DNA of 64,000 bases from an uncultured Porphyromonas sp. (GCA_900539155.1 UQBE01000002.1:1-64000), one strand, 5' to 3'. Shown: positions 54,712 to 63,467, numbered from the stretch's first letter. The notes: a model not told the origin generated them from the letters alone. Program-made: numbers and translations.

Positions 54712-56443
54712 CCTTGACTAGTAGTTGTAAGGAGACCGAGCCGTTGAAGTGGTTTTCGTCTATTTGGTAGACCAGGGCAAAGGGCTTGCTCGCTCTACCA
54801 CCTGCGGACTTCTTGACAAAGCGGAACGCTTGAGCCTGGTTGAAGGCGATCCCAGGGCAATGCTTCCGAGAGCTTGCCGTAGGGATCACATCGACCTTAA
54901 AGTGCTCATTGTTGCGCCCCACCGGTTTGCTACCTCCGCCGTCGTAGAGTTGCTGTGTGACAAAGATTGGCTTATAGTTGTCTGGACCGTAGGGTGCGAA
55001 CCGCTGTACGGTCGTGTAGAGTCGCTGTGTCACCTCCCGTAGCTCTATCTCGGCGTCAATCTCTATCGGCATAGACTGTGCACGGGTTGTGTCAGCCACG
55101 GCGTTGACTCCCTGTATGTAGTCGCGGAAGTCGGGAAGCTTGCCTGGCAGGAGGGTCAATCCTGCAGCATAAGTATGCCCTCCGAAGTTGAGCAGTAGCG
55201 CTCTCGCCTCCTCGATGATGCTGTAGATGTCGATGCCGCCTACGCTACGAGCAGAGCCTACGATGCGATCACTCGAACCGGTTAAGACAATTGTCGGTCT
55301 ATTGGTGTACTCTGCCACGCGAGAGGCTACGATACCTATGACTCCTTTATGCCAGTCAGGCTGGTACAGTACTACAATCGGCTGATGCGCTAACTCAGGA
55401 TTGACCTGAAGGAGCTGCATCGCTTCGTCTGTCGTCGAGCGATCTAGTTCACGGCGACGCACGTTGTACTCATCGATTAGCTCGCTCATACGAGCCGTCG
55501 TCTTGGCATCATTACTCAGGAGGAGGTCAACGGCCTCGCGTCCGTTCATCATACGTCCCGAGGCATTGATGCGAGGACCAATCTTGTATATGATGTCGGC
55601 CATCGTAATCTTGCGCCCCTCGAGTCCACAGGTCTTGATAATCCCCTTGAGTCCCATAGAGGGGTTGCGGTTGAGCTGGCGAAGGCCGTAGTGTGCGAGT
55701 ATCCTATTCTCACCCATCACTGAGACTAAGTCTGCCGCTATACTCACAGCAACCAAATCGAGGAGCTTGAAGAGTGAAGCGGAGGGGAAGCCATTGTCCA
55801 TGCCAAATGCCTGCATAAACTTAAAGGCGACGCCACAGCCACACAGCTCCTCAAAGGGGTAGTGGCAGTCTGCTCGCTTAGGGTCTAGCACGGCAGCCGC
55901 ATCGGGCAACTGCTCGTCGGGGTGGTGATGATCGCAGATGATGAAGTCTATGCCCAGCGTCTTTGCATAGGCTATCTCGTTTATTGCTTTGATGCCACAG
56001 TCTACGACAATAATCAGCGTAGCACCGATCTCGTGAGCGTAGTCCACGCCACGATAGGATACGCCGTAGCCCTCATCGTCACGTCCGGGGATGTAGTAAC
56101 TCAGTAGGTGCTCACTACAACCGGCCGAGCGTAGATACTTGTAGATGAGAGAGACCGCTGTTGTGCCGTCTACATCGTAGTCGCCGTATATCAGTATATG
56201 CTCCTTGCGTCCTAGAGCTTTGTTGAGGCGCTTGACAGCCAAATCCATGTCTTGCATCAGAAAGGGGTCGTGCAGATCCTCTAGCGAGGGGTGGAAGAAC
56301 CGCTGTGCGTCTGCCTCGGTACGGATACCACGACGATAGAGTAGGCGTCCCGCCACGGCGGGTATTCTCAAGGCGTGTGCCAGTTGAGAGCCACCCGCCT
56401 CCTCCTCTGGGGTGAAGGGAGTGTATTGCCATTCGTTCGTCAT
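54662..56443 (-). CDS. recJ: single-stranded-DNA-specific exonuclease RecJ
   Basis: This 5'-3' single-strand exonuclease of the DHH family has 593 residues. It shows the metal-binding motifs DYDVDGTTA and CDHHHPDEQLP, IGPRINASGRM, and the DHHA1 motif GGHTYAAGLTL. The C-terminal OB part is present. A long leader (56444 to about 56660) precedes it. The best promoter-like match is TACATTTA near 56655, one base off consensus. Confidence 0.95.
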   Translation of the reverse strand: MTNEWQYTPFTPEEEAGGSQLAHALRIPAVAGRLLYRRGIRTEADAQRFFHPSLEDLHDPFLMQDMDLAVKRLNKALGRKEHILIYGDYDVDGTTAVSLIYKYLRSAGCSEHLLSYYIPGRDDEGYGVSYRGVDYAHEIGATLIIVVDCGIKAINEIAYAKTLGIDFIICDHHHPDEQLPDAAAVLDPKRADCHYPFEELCGCGVAFKFMQAFGMDNGFPSASLFKLLDLVAVSIAADLVSVMGENRILAHYGLRQLNRNPSMGLKGIIKTCGLEGRKITMADIIYKIGPRINASGRMMNGREAVDLLLSNDAKTTARMSELIDEYNVRRRELDRSTTDEAMQLLQVNPELAHQPIVVLYQPDWHKGVIGIVASRVAEYTNRPTIVLTGSSDRIVGSARSVGGIDIYSIIEEARALLLNFGGHTYAAGLTLLPGKLPDFRDYIQGVNAVADTTRAQSMPIEIDAEIELREVTQRLYTTVQRFAPYGPDNYKPIFVTQQLYDGGGSKPVGRNNEHFKVDVIPTASSRKHCPGIAFNQAQAFRFVKKSAGGRASKPFALVYQIDENHFNGSVSLQLLVKDVKSQQPGEDLFADQR

Positions 56444-56791
56444 TATGTTGTTTTATTTTTTTTGTCATAGGGGGAGAGAGAGTAGGCTAGGAGCCGTGCA
56501 TCGACCTGTGTCGCCCCTCTTGCCGACAGTGTGTGTGGGCGAGACGACAGACAGGGGAGATGATGATATAGTTTTGCGGCTCATTACTAGCTTATTGTAT
56601 AGGTATGGCCTAATGCCAAGGCTGCGACAAGGTCACAGTTCCGCATTTTAGGCTTGTAAATGTACGAAATAATATTGATATAGTGACTTCGCGAAGTTGC
56701 CCCTCTCGTGAGAAATCGTCCATCCTTACTGGGGTGAACGAACTTTTCTTGCGGAGTGGTGATGCTCCTACTGAGGACTTTCGGCGGGAAA

Positions 56792-56833
56792 CAAAAAAGA
56801 GACTCCCGACGAGGAACGATACCTCATCGGGAG
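56792..56833 (-). terminator. terminator of the butyrate operon
   Basis: A 12-bp stem with one mismatch (56803-56814/56822-56833) lies about 58 nt after the sucD stop. On the minus strand it is followed by TCTCTTTTTTGTTT, a typical intrinsic terminator. The rest of the 56444-56890 gap shows only the recJ leader. Confidence 0.85.
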
Positions 56834-56890
56834 CGTGACTATGTATGCGCTCTAGGTCAGTGTGAGCGCAGATGGTCTGCGAGAGCGGAT

Positions 56891-58249
56891 CTAGTTCATC
56901 GCCCAGATCTCCTCGTCGGTCGGCACGTGGACGTGTGGCGACATACGAGCGATGCGAGAGATGTTGAGTAGGTGCTTGTAGGTAAGGTTCTCCGAGATAG
57001 AGTTATTGCCCCAGCTACCACAGCCTAGGGTTGTGGTCACGGAGAGACCGTTTTGGATCGATCCACCAGCGGTTATAGAGCAGGGAGCGTTGACGATGAG
57101 ACGCGATATGGTGATCTCGTCGCCAGCCTTGATGATGTTGCCCTGATTGTTCGAGTGGATGCCTGCCGTGTGGCCGCTACCCTCCATCTTGAGGTTGGTA
57201 TTGGCAATCTCGATCGCCTCATCAAAGTGCTTGTAAGGCAGACAGGTCATCACGGGGCACATCTTCTCCTTGCAGATAGGATCGGCCGTGCCGACGCCCT
57301 TGGCAGGAACGATGAGCATGCGAGTACCCTCGGGTACGGAGATGCCAGCGAGCTGGGCAATGTGCTGTACGCTCTTGCCGACGACGTCACGGCTGATGGA
57401 GCCGTTGACGAAGAGCGTATTGACTAGCTTGTCATGCTCCTCAGTTGGTACGAAGTAAGCTCCGTGATCCTTGAAGGCCTGGAAGATCTCCTCCCGGTGC
57501 TGCTCAGGATAGATGAAGCACTGCTCACCAGAGCAGATGATGCCGTTGTCGAAGATACGTCCGCGGATGATGGTCTCGGCAGCTTCGTTGTAGTCGATAT
57601 GCTCGTCGAGGATGACCTGTACGTTGCCAGCGCCTACGCCAAAGGAGGGCTTGCCCGAAGAGTAAGCAGAGTGTACCATACCCATACCTCCGGTAGCGAC
57701 TACGACGTCGACGGCAGCCATAAGGTCTTGCGTGGCTTGGATAGAGGGCTCGGTGACGCACTGGATGAGGTGCTCAGGTACGTTGAAGTCCTTGAGGCGC
57801 TCCAGTATGAGCTGGATGGTATGTGCGGAGCAATTCTTAGAGCGTGGGTGTGGCGATACGATGATAGCGTTGCGCGTCTTGAGGGCGAAGGCGATGTTTG
57901 CCATCGGAGTGACGATCGGATTGGTCGTCGGGGTGATAGCAGCGACGACACCTACGGGCTTAGCGATCTTGATGAGACCGGTCTTCTCGTCGATGTCTAG
58001 TACGCCCATACTCTTCTTGCCCTGGAGGTTGCTCCATACGCCTTTTGACTTGTTGCGGCACTTAGCTACTTTGTCCTCATAGACGCCCATCTCGGTCTCG
58101 TCGACCGCTTCACGAGCGAGCATCTCAGCATTGTCATAGACGACACGACAGAGAGCCTTGACCACCTGGTCTACAGCGTCCTGGTCGAAGCGTGCTTGGT
58201 AATCCTTCTGTGCCTCTCGTGCTAGAGAGACCATTTCTTTGATATCCAT
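56891..58249 (-). CDS. sucD: CoA-acylating succinate-semialdehyde dehydrogenase
   Basis: This enzyme reduces succinyl-CoA to succinate semialdehyde with NAD(P)H, the entry to the 4-hydroxybutyrate branch. ATG 58249 gives 452 residues; the longer frame would reach into the upstream gene. It is of the aldehyde dehydrogenase fold: TPTTNPIVTPMAN, GGMGMVHSAYSSGKPSFGVG and the catalytic Cys in NGIICSGEQ. It is the last gene of the operon, 64 nt after 4hbD with a hairpin between them. Confidence 0.92.
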   Translation of the reverse strand: MDIKEMVSLAREAQKDYQARFDQDAVDQVVKALCRVVYDNAEMLAREAVDETEMGVYEDKVAKCRNKSKGVWSNLQGKKSMGVLDIDEKTGLIKIAKPVGVVAAITPTTNPIVTPMANIAFALKTRNAIIVSPHPRSKNCSAHTIQLILERLKDFNVPEHLIQCVTEPSIQATQDLMAAVDVVVATGGMGMVHSAYSSGKPSFGVGAGNVQVILDEHIDYNEAAETIIRGRIFDNGIICSGEQCFIYPEQHREEIFQAFKDHGAYFVPTEEHDKLVNTLFVNGSISRDVVGKSVQHIAQLAGISVPEGTRMLIVPAKGVGTADPICKEKMCPVMTCLPYKHFDEAIEIANTNLKMEGSGHTAGIHSNNQGNIIKAGDEITISRLIVNAPCSITAGGSIQNGLSVTTTLGCGSWGNNSISENLTYKHLLNISRIARMSPHVHVPTDEEIWAMN

Positions 58250-58281
58250 GATATGGTTGTTTATAGATTGAATTGTGTGAT

Positions 58282-58301
58282 GAGACTTTTGCAACAGTCT
58301 C
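58282..58301. repeat. short GAGACT...AGTCTC hairpin inside the operon
   Basis: This truncated member of the GAGACTGTTG hairpin family lies between the 4-hydroxybutyrate dehydrogenase and sucD genes. As an intra-operon stem it could change the relative expression of the two genes. Confidence 0.75.
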
Positions 58302-58313
58302 ATGATAGCTTTA

Positions 58314-59429
58314 TTAGTAGAGAGCCTTGTAGATGTCTCTGATCTCGTCCCGTGTGAGGGGTGTGTAGTTGTTTGCAAGGAGGCGCTGCTGCGTAGCGAT
58401 GACCGCATCGGCAAAGCCTTCGATCTCCTCCTCCTTCATACCGTAGGTGCGAAGCGAATTCTTGGCGATCAAAGCTGAGAGTAGTGCGTCGATCTCGTCA
58501 AAGAGCGTGGCGGGCGTACAACCCATCAGCTTGGCGAGCTTCTCCTTGAGGAGCTGCATCTGACCAGCTGGAGCCTTGCGCTCGTAAGCCTTAAAGACCT
58601 CGGTGAAGAACTGATAGTTTGCCTCTCCGTGCGGTACGTGGTAGGTGCCACCGAGTGGATAGGAGAGCGCATGGACAGCGCCAACACCCGCATTGCCAAA
58701 GGCGATGCCCGCAAAGTTGCTCGCCATAATCATCTCGCCCATACAGTCGAAGCGGTAGTCAGGCCCCTTGTCTCGTATATTTTGGAAGACCGGGATGATG
58801 ATCTGCCACGCAGCTTCGCTAAAGATAGCAGTGTAGGGATTGCACTTGGGCGAGAGGAAGGACTCGACAGCATGTATCAGCGCATCGATGGCGCTGCAAG
58901 CGTAAAACTTGAAGGGCAGCCCCCTCAGCAGCTCAGGTATGATGACCGCATTGTCAGCTACGATGGCATCGTCGGCGAGTCCCATCTTCGTCTGGCGGCT
59001 CTTGATCTCAGCGATGGAGATATTGGTCACCTCGCTACCAGTACCGCAGGTCGTTGGGATGATGATGAGCTGCTTCTCCTTGACGAGCGGTATCTTCTTA
59101 TCAAAAGCGTCCATCACGTCTGTCAAGCCACGCAGCACAAAGAGCTTGGAGATGTCGATGACCGTACCACCGCCTACGGCTATGACACGATCGAAGTCCG
59201 TGCCCTGGAGGTCGTGGAGGATCTGATTCATCATCTCCTCCGAGGGCTCACCTGTGCCGTAGTGCTCCTGCATGACGAAGTGGCAGGGTAGCTGGGAGGC
59301 TTTCATAAAGGGCTCGTAGAGGAAGTCATTGGTGATGACTAGGTCACGCTCCCCGAGTGCAAAGGCTTTGGCAAAGTCTGCAAAGGTCTCGAACTGGTCG
59401 ATGACCGTCTTGAGCTTGAATAGTTGCAT
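58314..59429 (-). CDS. 4hbD: 4-hydroxybutyrate dehydrogenase
   Basis: This iron-containing alcohol dehydrogenase reduces succinate semialdehyde to 4-hydroxybutyrate. In 371 residues it has the NAD-binding GGGTVIDISK, PTTCGTGSEVTN, and metal ligands in DALIHAVESFLS and YHVPHGEANY. Assignment to 4-hydroxybutyrate rather than another alcohol rests on the neighbours. Confidence 0.92.
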   Translation of the reverse strand: MQLFKLKTVIDQFETFADFAKAFALGERDLVITNDFLYEPFMKASQLPCHFVMQEHYGTGEPSEEMMNQILHDLQGTDFDRVIAVGGGTVIDISKLFVLRGLTDVMDAFDKKIPLVKEKQLIIIPTTCGTGSEVTNISIAEIKSRQTKMGLADDAIVADNAVIIPELLRGLPFKFYACSAIDALIHAVESFLSPKCNPYTAIFSEAAWQIIIPVFQNIRDKGPDYRFDCMGEMIMASNFAGIAFGNAGVGAVHALSYPLGGTYHVPHGEANYQFFTEVFKAYERKAPAGQMQLLKEKLAKLMGCTPATLFDEIDALLSALIAKNSLRTYGMKEEEIEGFADAVIATQQRLLANNYTPLTRDEIRDIYKALY

Positions 59430-59444
59430 AGTAAGAATGTATTA

Positions 59445-60731
59445 TTATAGTTTGAATCTTCTCTTGCACTCCGCCTCTAGCTCGGGGCGGAAATTGGGAT
59501 GAGCGATAGCTGTCAGTGCCAAGGCTCGCTCACGGAGCGACTTGCCCTTGAGGTGCGCTACGCCATACTCAGTGACGATGTAGTCCACGTCATTGCGAGA
59601 GGTGGTGATGGCGGCACCCTCTGTGAGTAAGGGTACGATGCGGGAGGCGGTGCCTCGGCGCGCCGTGGAGGGTATAGCGATGATGCTGCGCCCGCCCTTA
59701 GACCAGGTGGCACCACGCACGAAGTCTACCTGTCCGCCTGGACCGCTGAACTGTCGCAAGCCCATAGCCTCAGAGACCACTTGCCCCATGAGGTCTACCT
59801 CGATACAGCTGTTGATGCTCACGAGGTGATCGTTTTGGGCGATGATGCGCGGATCGTTGACATAGTTGACAGGACGCATCTCGATGGCTGGGTTGTTGTG
59901 CGCAAAGTCGTAGAGCTCTTGCGTACCCATGAGGAAGGTAGCGACCACCTTGTTGGGGAGGAGCGTCTTGCACCGGCCCGTGATGGTGTTAGCCTTGATG
60001 AGCTTGACCACGCCGTCAGAGACCATCTCGGAGTGGATGCCGAGATCCTTCTTATCCTTGAGGAAAAGCAAGACAGCATCGGGGATTGCTCCTATACCGA
60101 GCTGGAGCGTGTCTCCATCCTGTATGAGCTCTGCACAGTGGCGTCCGATAGCCTCCTCGACCTCTCCGATGCGTGGCAGGTCGAGCGCGTAGAGTGGGTA
60201 GTCGGTCTCTACGATATGTGTGAGCTGAGAGATATGTATGAGGTTGTCTCCGCCAACGAATGGCATCTGCTTATTGAGCTCTCCGATGACGATCCGAGCC
60301 TGCTCAGCAGCGGGCTTGCTATAGTCACAGGAGGTGCCGAAGCTGCAGTAGCCCTCCTCGTTAGGATAAGAGAGCTGCACGATAGCGACATCGGGGTGAA
60401 AGACTCCCCCGGGCTGCATCATCGAGGGCACCTCGTAGAAGTAGGAGGGGACGAAGTCTGCGCGCTGCTCATCGACAGCGGGACGCGTGTTGGCACCGAC
60501 GAAGTTGGTCACGAGTCTGAAGTGCCCCTCCATCTCGGGTGCTGTGTAGGGGCTTTCGCCCAAGGTGACCATGTGGAAGATGCGGACGTTGTGAAAGTGC
60601 TCATAGTTTCGCGCCAAGGCAGCGACGCATGCTTGTGGTACCGCCGCCGCATGAGATAGTACGACGAAGTCACCGTCCTGTATGTGGGAGACCGCTTCGT
60701 CGGGAGAGATACTGCTAAATGGGATAGACAT
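59445..60731 (-). CDS. abfT: 4-hydroxybutyrate CoA-transferase
   Basis: This family I CoA-transferase/acetyl-CoA hydrolase-like enzyme activates 4-hydroxybutyrate with CoA taken from acetyl-CoA or butyryl-CoA. The 428 residues have the usual length. GAIPDAVLLFLKDKKDLGIHSEMVSDG (part: LGIHSEMVSDG), FSGPGGQVDFVRGA and VTEYGVAHLKGKS are diagnostic. The exact donor is not decided by sequence. It follows nfu after a 122-bp spacer that contains repeats. Confidence 0.9.
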   Translation of the reverse strand: MSIPFSSISPDEAVSHIQDGDFVVLSHAAAVPQACVAALARNYEHFHNVRIFHMVTLGESPYTAPEMEGHFRLVTNFVGANTRPAVDEQRADFVPSYFYEVPSMMQPGGVFHPDVAIVQLSYPNEEGYCSFGTSCDYSKPAAEQARIVIGELNKQMPFVGGDNLIHISQLTHIVETDYPLYALDLPRIGEVEEAIGRHCAELIQDGDTLQLGIGAIPDAVLLFLKDKKDLGIHSEMVSDGVVKLIKANTITGRCKTLLPNKVVATFLMGTQELYDFAHNNPAIEMRPVNYVNDPRIIAQNDHLVSINSCIEVDLMGQVVSEAMGLRQFSGPGGQVDFVRGATWSKGGRSIIAIPSTARRGTASRIVPLLTEGAAITTSRNDVDYIVTEYGVAHLKGKSLRERALALTAIAHPNFRPELEAECKRRFKL

Positions 60732-60734
60732 AGA

Positions 60735-60850
60735 TAGAGATTAGAATTTAGAGGTTAGAGATTGGCTGTTGGCTAGAGCTATCGGAGCCATCGGAGTAAT
60801 CGGAGCCATCGGAGTGCTAGTGCCAACAGCCAACAGCTGAGAGCCAGCAA
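60735..60850. repeat. heptads and 9-bp tandem repeat inside the butyrate operon
   Basis: TTAGAGG/TTAGAGA/TTGGCTG heptads (60740-60775) are followed by four 9-bp units ATCGGAGNN (60781-60816). GCCAACA-type heptads in inverse sense come next (60822-60848). The plan (heptads, core, inverted heptads) is that of copies A and B near mod, with a different core. Confidence 0.85.
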
Positions 60851-60853
60851 AAG

Positions 60854-61147
60854 TTACTTTCGTATGATCCGGAGCGCCTCAGCGATGAGTTCGTCGCTGA
60901 CGCTGTTGTCTACAGTTACCGTTAGGGTGGGGACCCCTAGCTCGCTACGTAGCGTCTCCTGCACTACCTCTTGGATCGTGCTACTGAGCGAGGGGCATGC
61001 CTGACAACTCCCCGAGACCTTGACGAAAACCTCTTCGCCAGCGACCCTCAGCAGTGCTATGTTGCCCCCGTGTGCTTGAAGCTGAGGACGCACACAGCTA
61101 CTGATGATGGTCGTGATCTCGTCTACCCTAGAGGATAGATCTGTCAT
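60854..61147 (-). CDS. NifU-like Fe-S scaffold (Nfu domain)
   Basis: This 97-residue protein is a single Nfu domain with the cluster-binding CxxC in SGSCQACPSLSSTI. Such proteins carry [4Fe-4S] clusters to apo-enzymes. It lies 12 nt after abfD, whose product needs a [4Fe-4S] cluster, so a dedicated maturation role is likely but inferred. Confidence 0.9.
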   Translation of the reverse strand: MTDLSSRVDEITTIISSCVRPQLQAHGGNIALLRVAGEEVFVKVSGSCQACPSLSSTIQEVVQETLRSELGVPTLTVTVDNSVSDELIAEALRIIRK

Positions 61148-61159
61148 AAGAGATAGGGA

Positions 61160-62632
61160 CTACTTGCCCTGAGGCTTATCTAGAGAGGTGTCGATATGAG
61201 CTATCTGACGAGCCAGCTCCTTCTTTGCCTCCATATTACACTGACGAGATATCATAATGCGCTGAGCCTGTGGCGAGCCAGCACCATGCAGGCTCTCCGT
61301 GCGGTAGCCTACGGCAGCGGTACCGAGCGTGAGGTTCTCGATCAGACGTAGGATGCGCATACGATTCACCGTGTCCGTACCCTTAGCACCAGCGAGGTAC
61401 TTACGTACGAGAGGCCCGACCTCCTCGTGCTGCAGGTCAGCTTGGCTAGGCATCGTAACCATCAGACCGCCTGCTATGTCCTCAGCGAGACGTGTGATCT
61501 CGTAGGGATAGCGAGTTACATTCTGCTTGCAGACATTAGCCAGGAGCATATCGATCAGGTAGTTGCCCGACTTCGTTGGCTGACCTTCTGCAGAGCAAGC
61601 GATACCGCAAGCAAAGAGCGTCTCATTGAGATGAACCATCTCGATCAGCTTGTCCTTGATGTGCGAAGCCTTAGGCACGCCGTTGTAGTCAGCAGCCAAA
61701 GCAGCAGCACCGATCAGGACGTCGCCCACACCAACCTTACAGCCTCCATAAGACTGACGGTGATAGCCAGCGAAGCGCTCGACAAGCATATTGGAGAACT
61801 GGTACTCACGGCACATAAAGACACGCTCCATAGGTACGAAGACGTGATCCATGATGAAGAGCGTCTCATGACCTCCGAAGGTTGAGTTACCCAGGTCAAT
61901 GTCTGCGCCCTCCTCCATCTTGCGCGTGTCGCAAGACTGACGACCGTAGATGATTGTGACGCCCTCCGCATCACTGGGGATGGCGAAGGAGACAGCGTAG
62001 TCAGCATCCTCCTCACGCATCGAGCAGGTAGGCATAATCAGGTGCTCGTGCGAATTGACCGAGCCAGTCTGGTGAGCCTTGGCTCCTGTGACGACGATAC
62101 CGTCAGGGCGTATCTCGTTGATATGGACGTAAAGGTCGGGGTCCTCCTGCTGTGAGGGTGAGAGGCTACGGTCGCCCTTAGGATCGGTCATAGCACCATC
62201 TACGACGAGGTCGTTGTCCTGGCAGTACTGTACATAGTCTCTGAAGCGCTGGTGATAGTTGGTACCGCACGCCTCGTCCATCTCATAGGTGGTAGACCAG
62301 ATAGCGTTGAAGGCATCCATCCCGACACAGCGCTGGAAGCAGCTAGCGGTCTTCTGGCCGAGGAGACGCTGCATCTTGACCTTCTTGACGAGGTCCTCAG
62401 CACTCTGGTGAATGTGGCAGAAGCGATTGATCGTCTTGCCTGTAATGTTGGAGGTAGCGGTCATCAGATCCTTGTACTCCTCCTGCTGCGCCAGCTCATA
62501 GGTCATCGCTAGCGAATTGAGCGATGGACGGATCATGGGGTGGTCGACGGGGTTGTCGATCTTCTTGCCCATAAAGTAGACATTGAGATGGAGAGCTCTA
62601 AGGCTCTCGATGTACTCTTCGCGTGTTTTCAT
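61160..62632 (-). CDS. abfD: 4-hydroxybutyryl-CoA dehydratase/vinylacetyl-CoA isomerase
   Basis: This flavin and [4Fe-4S] enzyme dehydrates 4-hydroxybutyryl-CoA to crotonyl-CoA by a ketyl-radical mechanism. The 490 residues match the Clostridium aminobutyricum enzyme in length. The cluster ligands are all present: C98, C102, H291 and C298, each one position before the clostridial C99, C103, H292 and C299. It is the first structural gene of the operon. It has a roughly 280-nt leader after the riboswitch. Confidence 0.96.
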   Translation of the reverse strand: MKTREEYIESLRALHLNVYFMGKKIDNPVDHPMIRPSLNSLAMTYELAQQEEYKDLMTATSNITGKTINRFCHIHQSAEDLVKKVKMQRLLGQKTASCFQRCVGMDAFNAIWSTTYEMDEACGTNYHQRFRDYVQYCQDNDLVVDGAMTDPKGDRSLSPSQQEDPDLYVHINEIRPDGIVVTGAKAHQTGSVNSHEHLIMPTCSMREEDADYAVSFAIPSDAEGVTIIYGRQSCDTRKMEEGADIDLGNSTFGGHETLFIMDHVFVPMERVFMCREYQFSNMLVERFAGYHRQSYGGCKVGVGDVLIGAAALAADYNGVPKASHIKDKLIEMVHLNETLFACGIACSAEGQPTKSGNYLIDMLLANVCKQNVTRYPYEITRLAEDIAGGLMVTMPSQADLQHEEVGPLVRKYLAGAKGTDTVNRMRILRLIENLTLGTAAVGYRTESLHGAGSPQAQRIMISRQCNMEAKKELARQIAHIDTSLDKPQGK

Positions 62633-62910
62633 AACTTCTTTTCTGTATAAAGTGAATAGAATCGTCGTGCGTCAGAGTAGGACGATCGAGATACAGAGCA
62701 GAAGTTACGGGTAGCGTCACACGCCTACAGGGCGAAGCCTGCCAAGCCCTCCCGGCTGGCAGTAGAGTGTGACTGATGCGTGTAGACACAACGAGAGGGA
62801 GCCTCATAGCCAGTCTCACTGCTATGGACTCTAGCATACGCACTATGTGAAGCCATATATGTCCCGCTGTCATTCTTCTTATTTCCTAGCTCTGAAAACA
62901 AAAGTCCTAT
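62633..62910 (-). other. structured leader between the riboswitch and abfD
   Basis: No gene is supported here. Hairpins seen include CATAGC/GCTATG (62805-62826), a long stem closed by GTCACAC/GTGTGAC around 62717-62772 that contains CTGCCAAGCC/GGCTGGCAG, and ATCGTC/GACGAT (62661-62686). One of these probably serves as the expression platform of the riboswitch. There is no clear intrinsic terminator with a U tract. Confidence 0.5.
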
Positions 62911-63168
62911 GGCACAGGCAGGTCTTCTGACTTCTCCCTAGTTCGTATAGCTCACATCGAGTCGTACAAAACGGGCGATACCCTGGGTCTTCCCATAGCT
63001 ACCTACGGCACCTTCACGCGAAGGCTAGTAGGGGTCGTGCTACAGTGACATCATAATGCAGGGGCGCACTTCAGGAGTTACAGCTGAGAGTACAGTCTTG
63101 GCTTCGCACCAAGTTCCCTATTCAGACGGGGTGACAAGATTTGGTTGTTCCTCGTACACCTATGCACC
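62911..63168 (-). ncRNA. cobalamin (B12) riboswitch
   Basis: Read on the minus strand, the transcript has the B12-riboswitch consensus in the right order. These are GGGAA...GGTGCGAAGCC...ACTGT (complement of 63092-63118), a GCCCC block, TCACTGT (63042-63048; GCCACTG box variant), and AGAAGACCTGCCTG (62915-62928). The ends GGTGCA (63163-63168) and TGTGCC (62911-62916) can pair as P1. The -7 box at 63170-63177 puts the transcription start at or just inside the 5' end. The downstream genes are the butyrate branch, not B12 transport. Confidence 0.9.
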
Positions 63169-63169
63169 G

Positions 63170-63177
63170 CAAAGGTA
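63170..63177 (-). promoter_or_regulatory. -7 box TACCTTTG of the butyrate operon
   Basis: It is a perfect box directly before the riboswitch. Element copy 5 starts about 50 bp upstream. Confidence 0.7.
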
Positions 63178-63228
63178 CATAATATATTCCAATCCCCAAC
63201 GCAAGGATATTCGCTGAAAAACTGATTT

Positions 63229-63450
63229 CCACGTGGAGAATCTCAAATCTTCACGTGGAGAATTTTTATTTTCCACGTGGGCGTGATTCATTTCCTCCGA
63301 AGTTTCATTTGATTCCTCCGAGGAATTTTTTCTTCCCCACGTGGAAAATAAAAATTCTCCACGTGAAGATTTTGAAATATCCACGTGGAAACCAGTTTTC
63401 CCCGACACGACCCCATATCAATATGTAGTCAGCTCTAAATTATTGTAACG
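63229..63450 (+). repeat. six-box CCACGTGG element, copy 5
   Basis: Boxes start at 63229, 63251 (TCACGTGG), 63273, 63337, 63359 (CCACGTGA) and 63381. The changes in boxes 2 and 5 are complementary, so 63245-63281 and 63336-63372 form a perfect 37-bp inverted repeat. The element lies between the divergent butyrate operon and mnmG. Its left end lacks the CTTTCTCGAAT seen elsewhere. Confidence 0.95.
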
Positions 63451-63467
63451 ACCCAGCGTTGAATTTG

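Noticed and set aside
59781..60659. 292-residue plus-strand ORF, and others of 120-220 residues at 46041-46409, 57434-58000 and 58629-59291
   Set aside because: They lie antisense to well-supported enzymes (CoA-transferase, enolase, sucD, 4hbD) and show no domain of their own; they are mirror frames of GC-biased codons.
62598..62873. 91-residue minus-strand ORF in the abfD leader
   Set aside because: It overlaps the abfD start, encodes leader hairpins and has no recognisable domain; a leader peptide cannot be excluded but is not supported.
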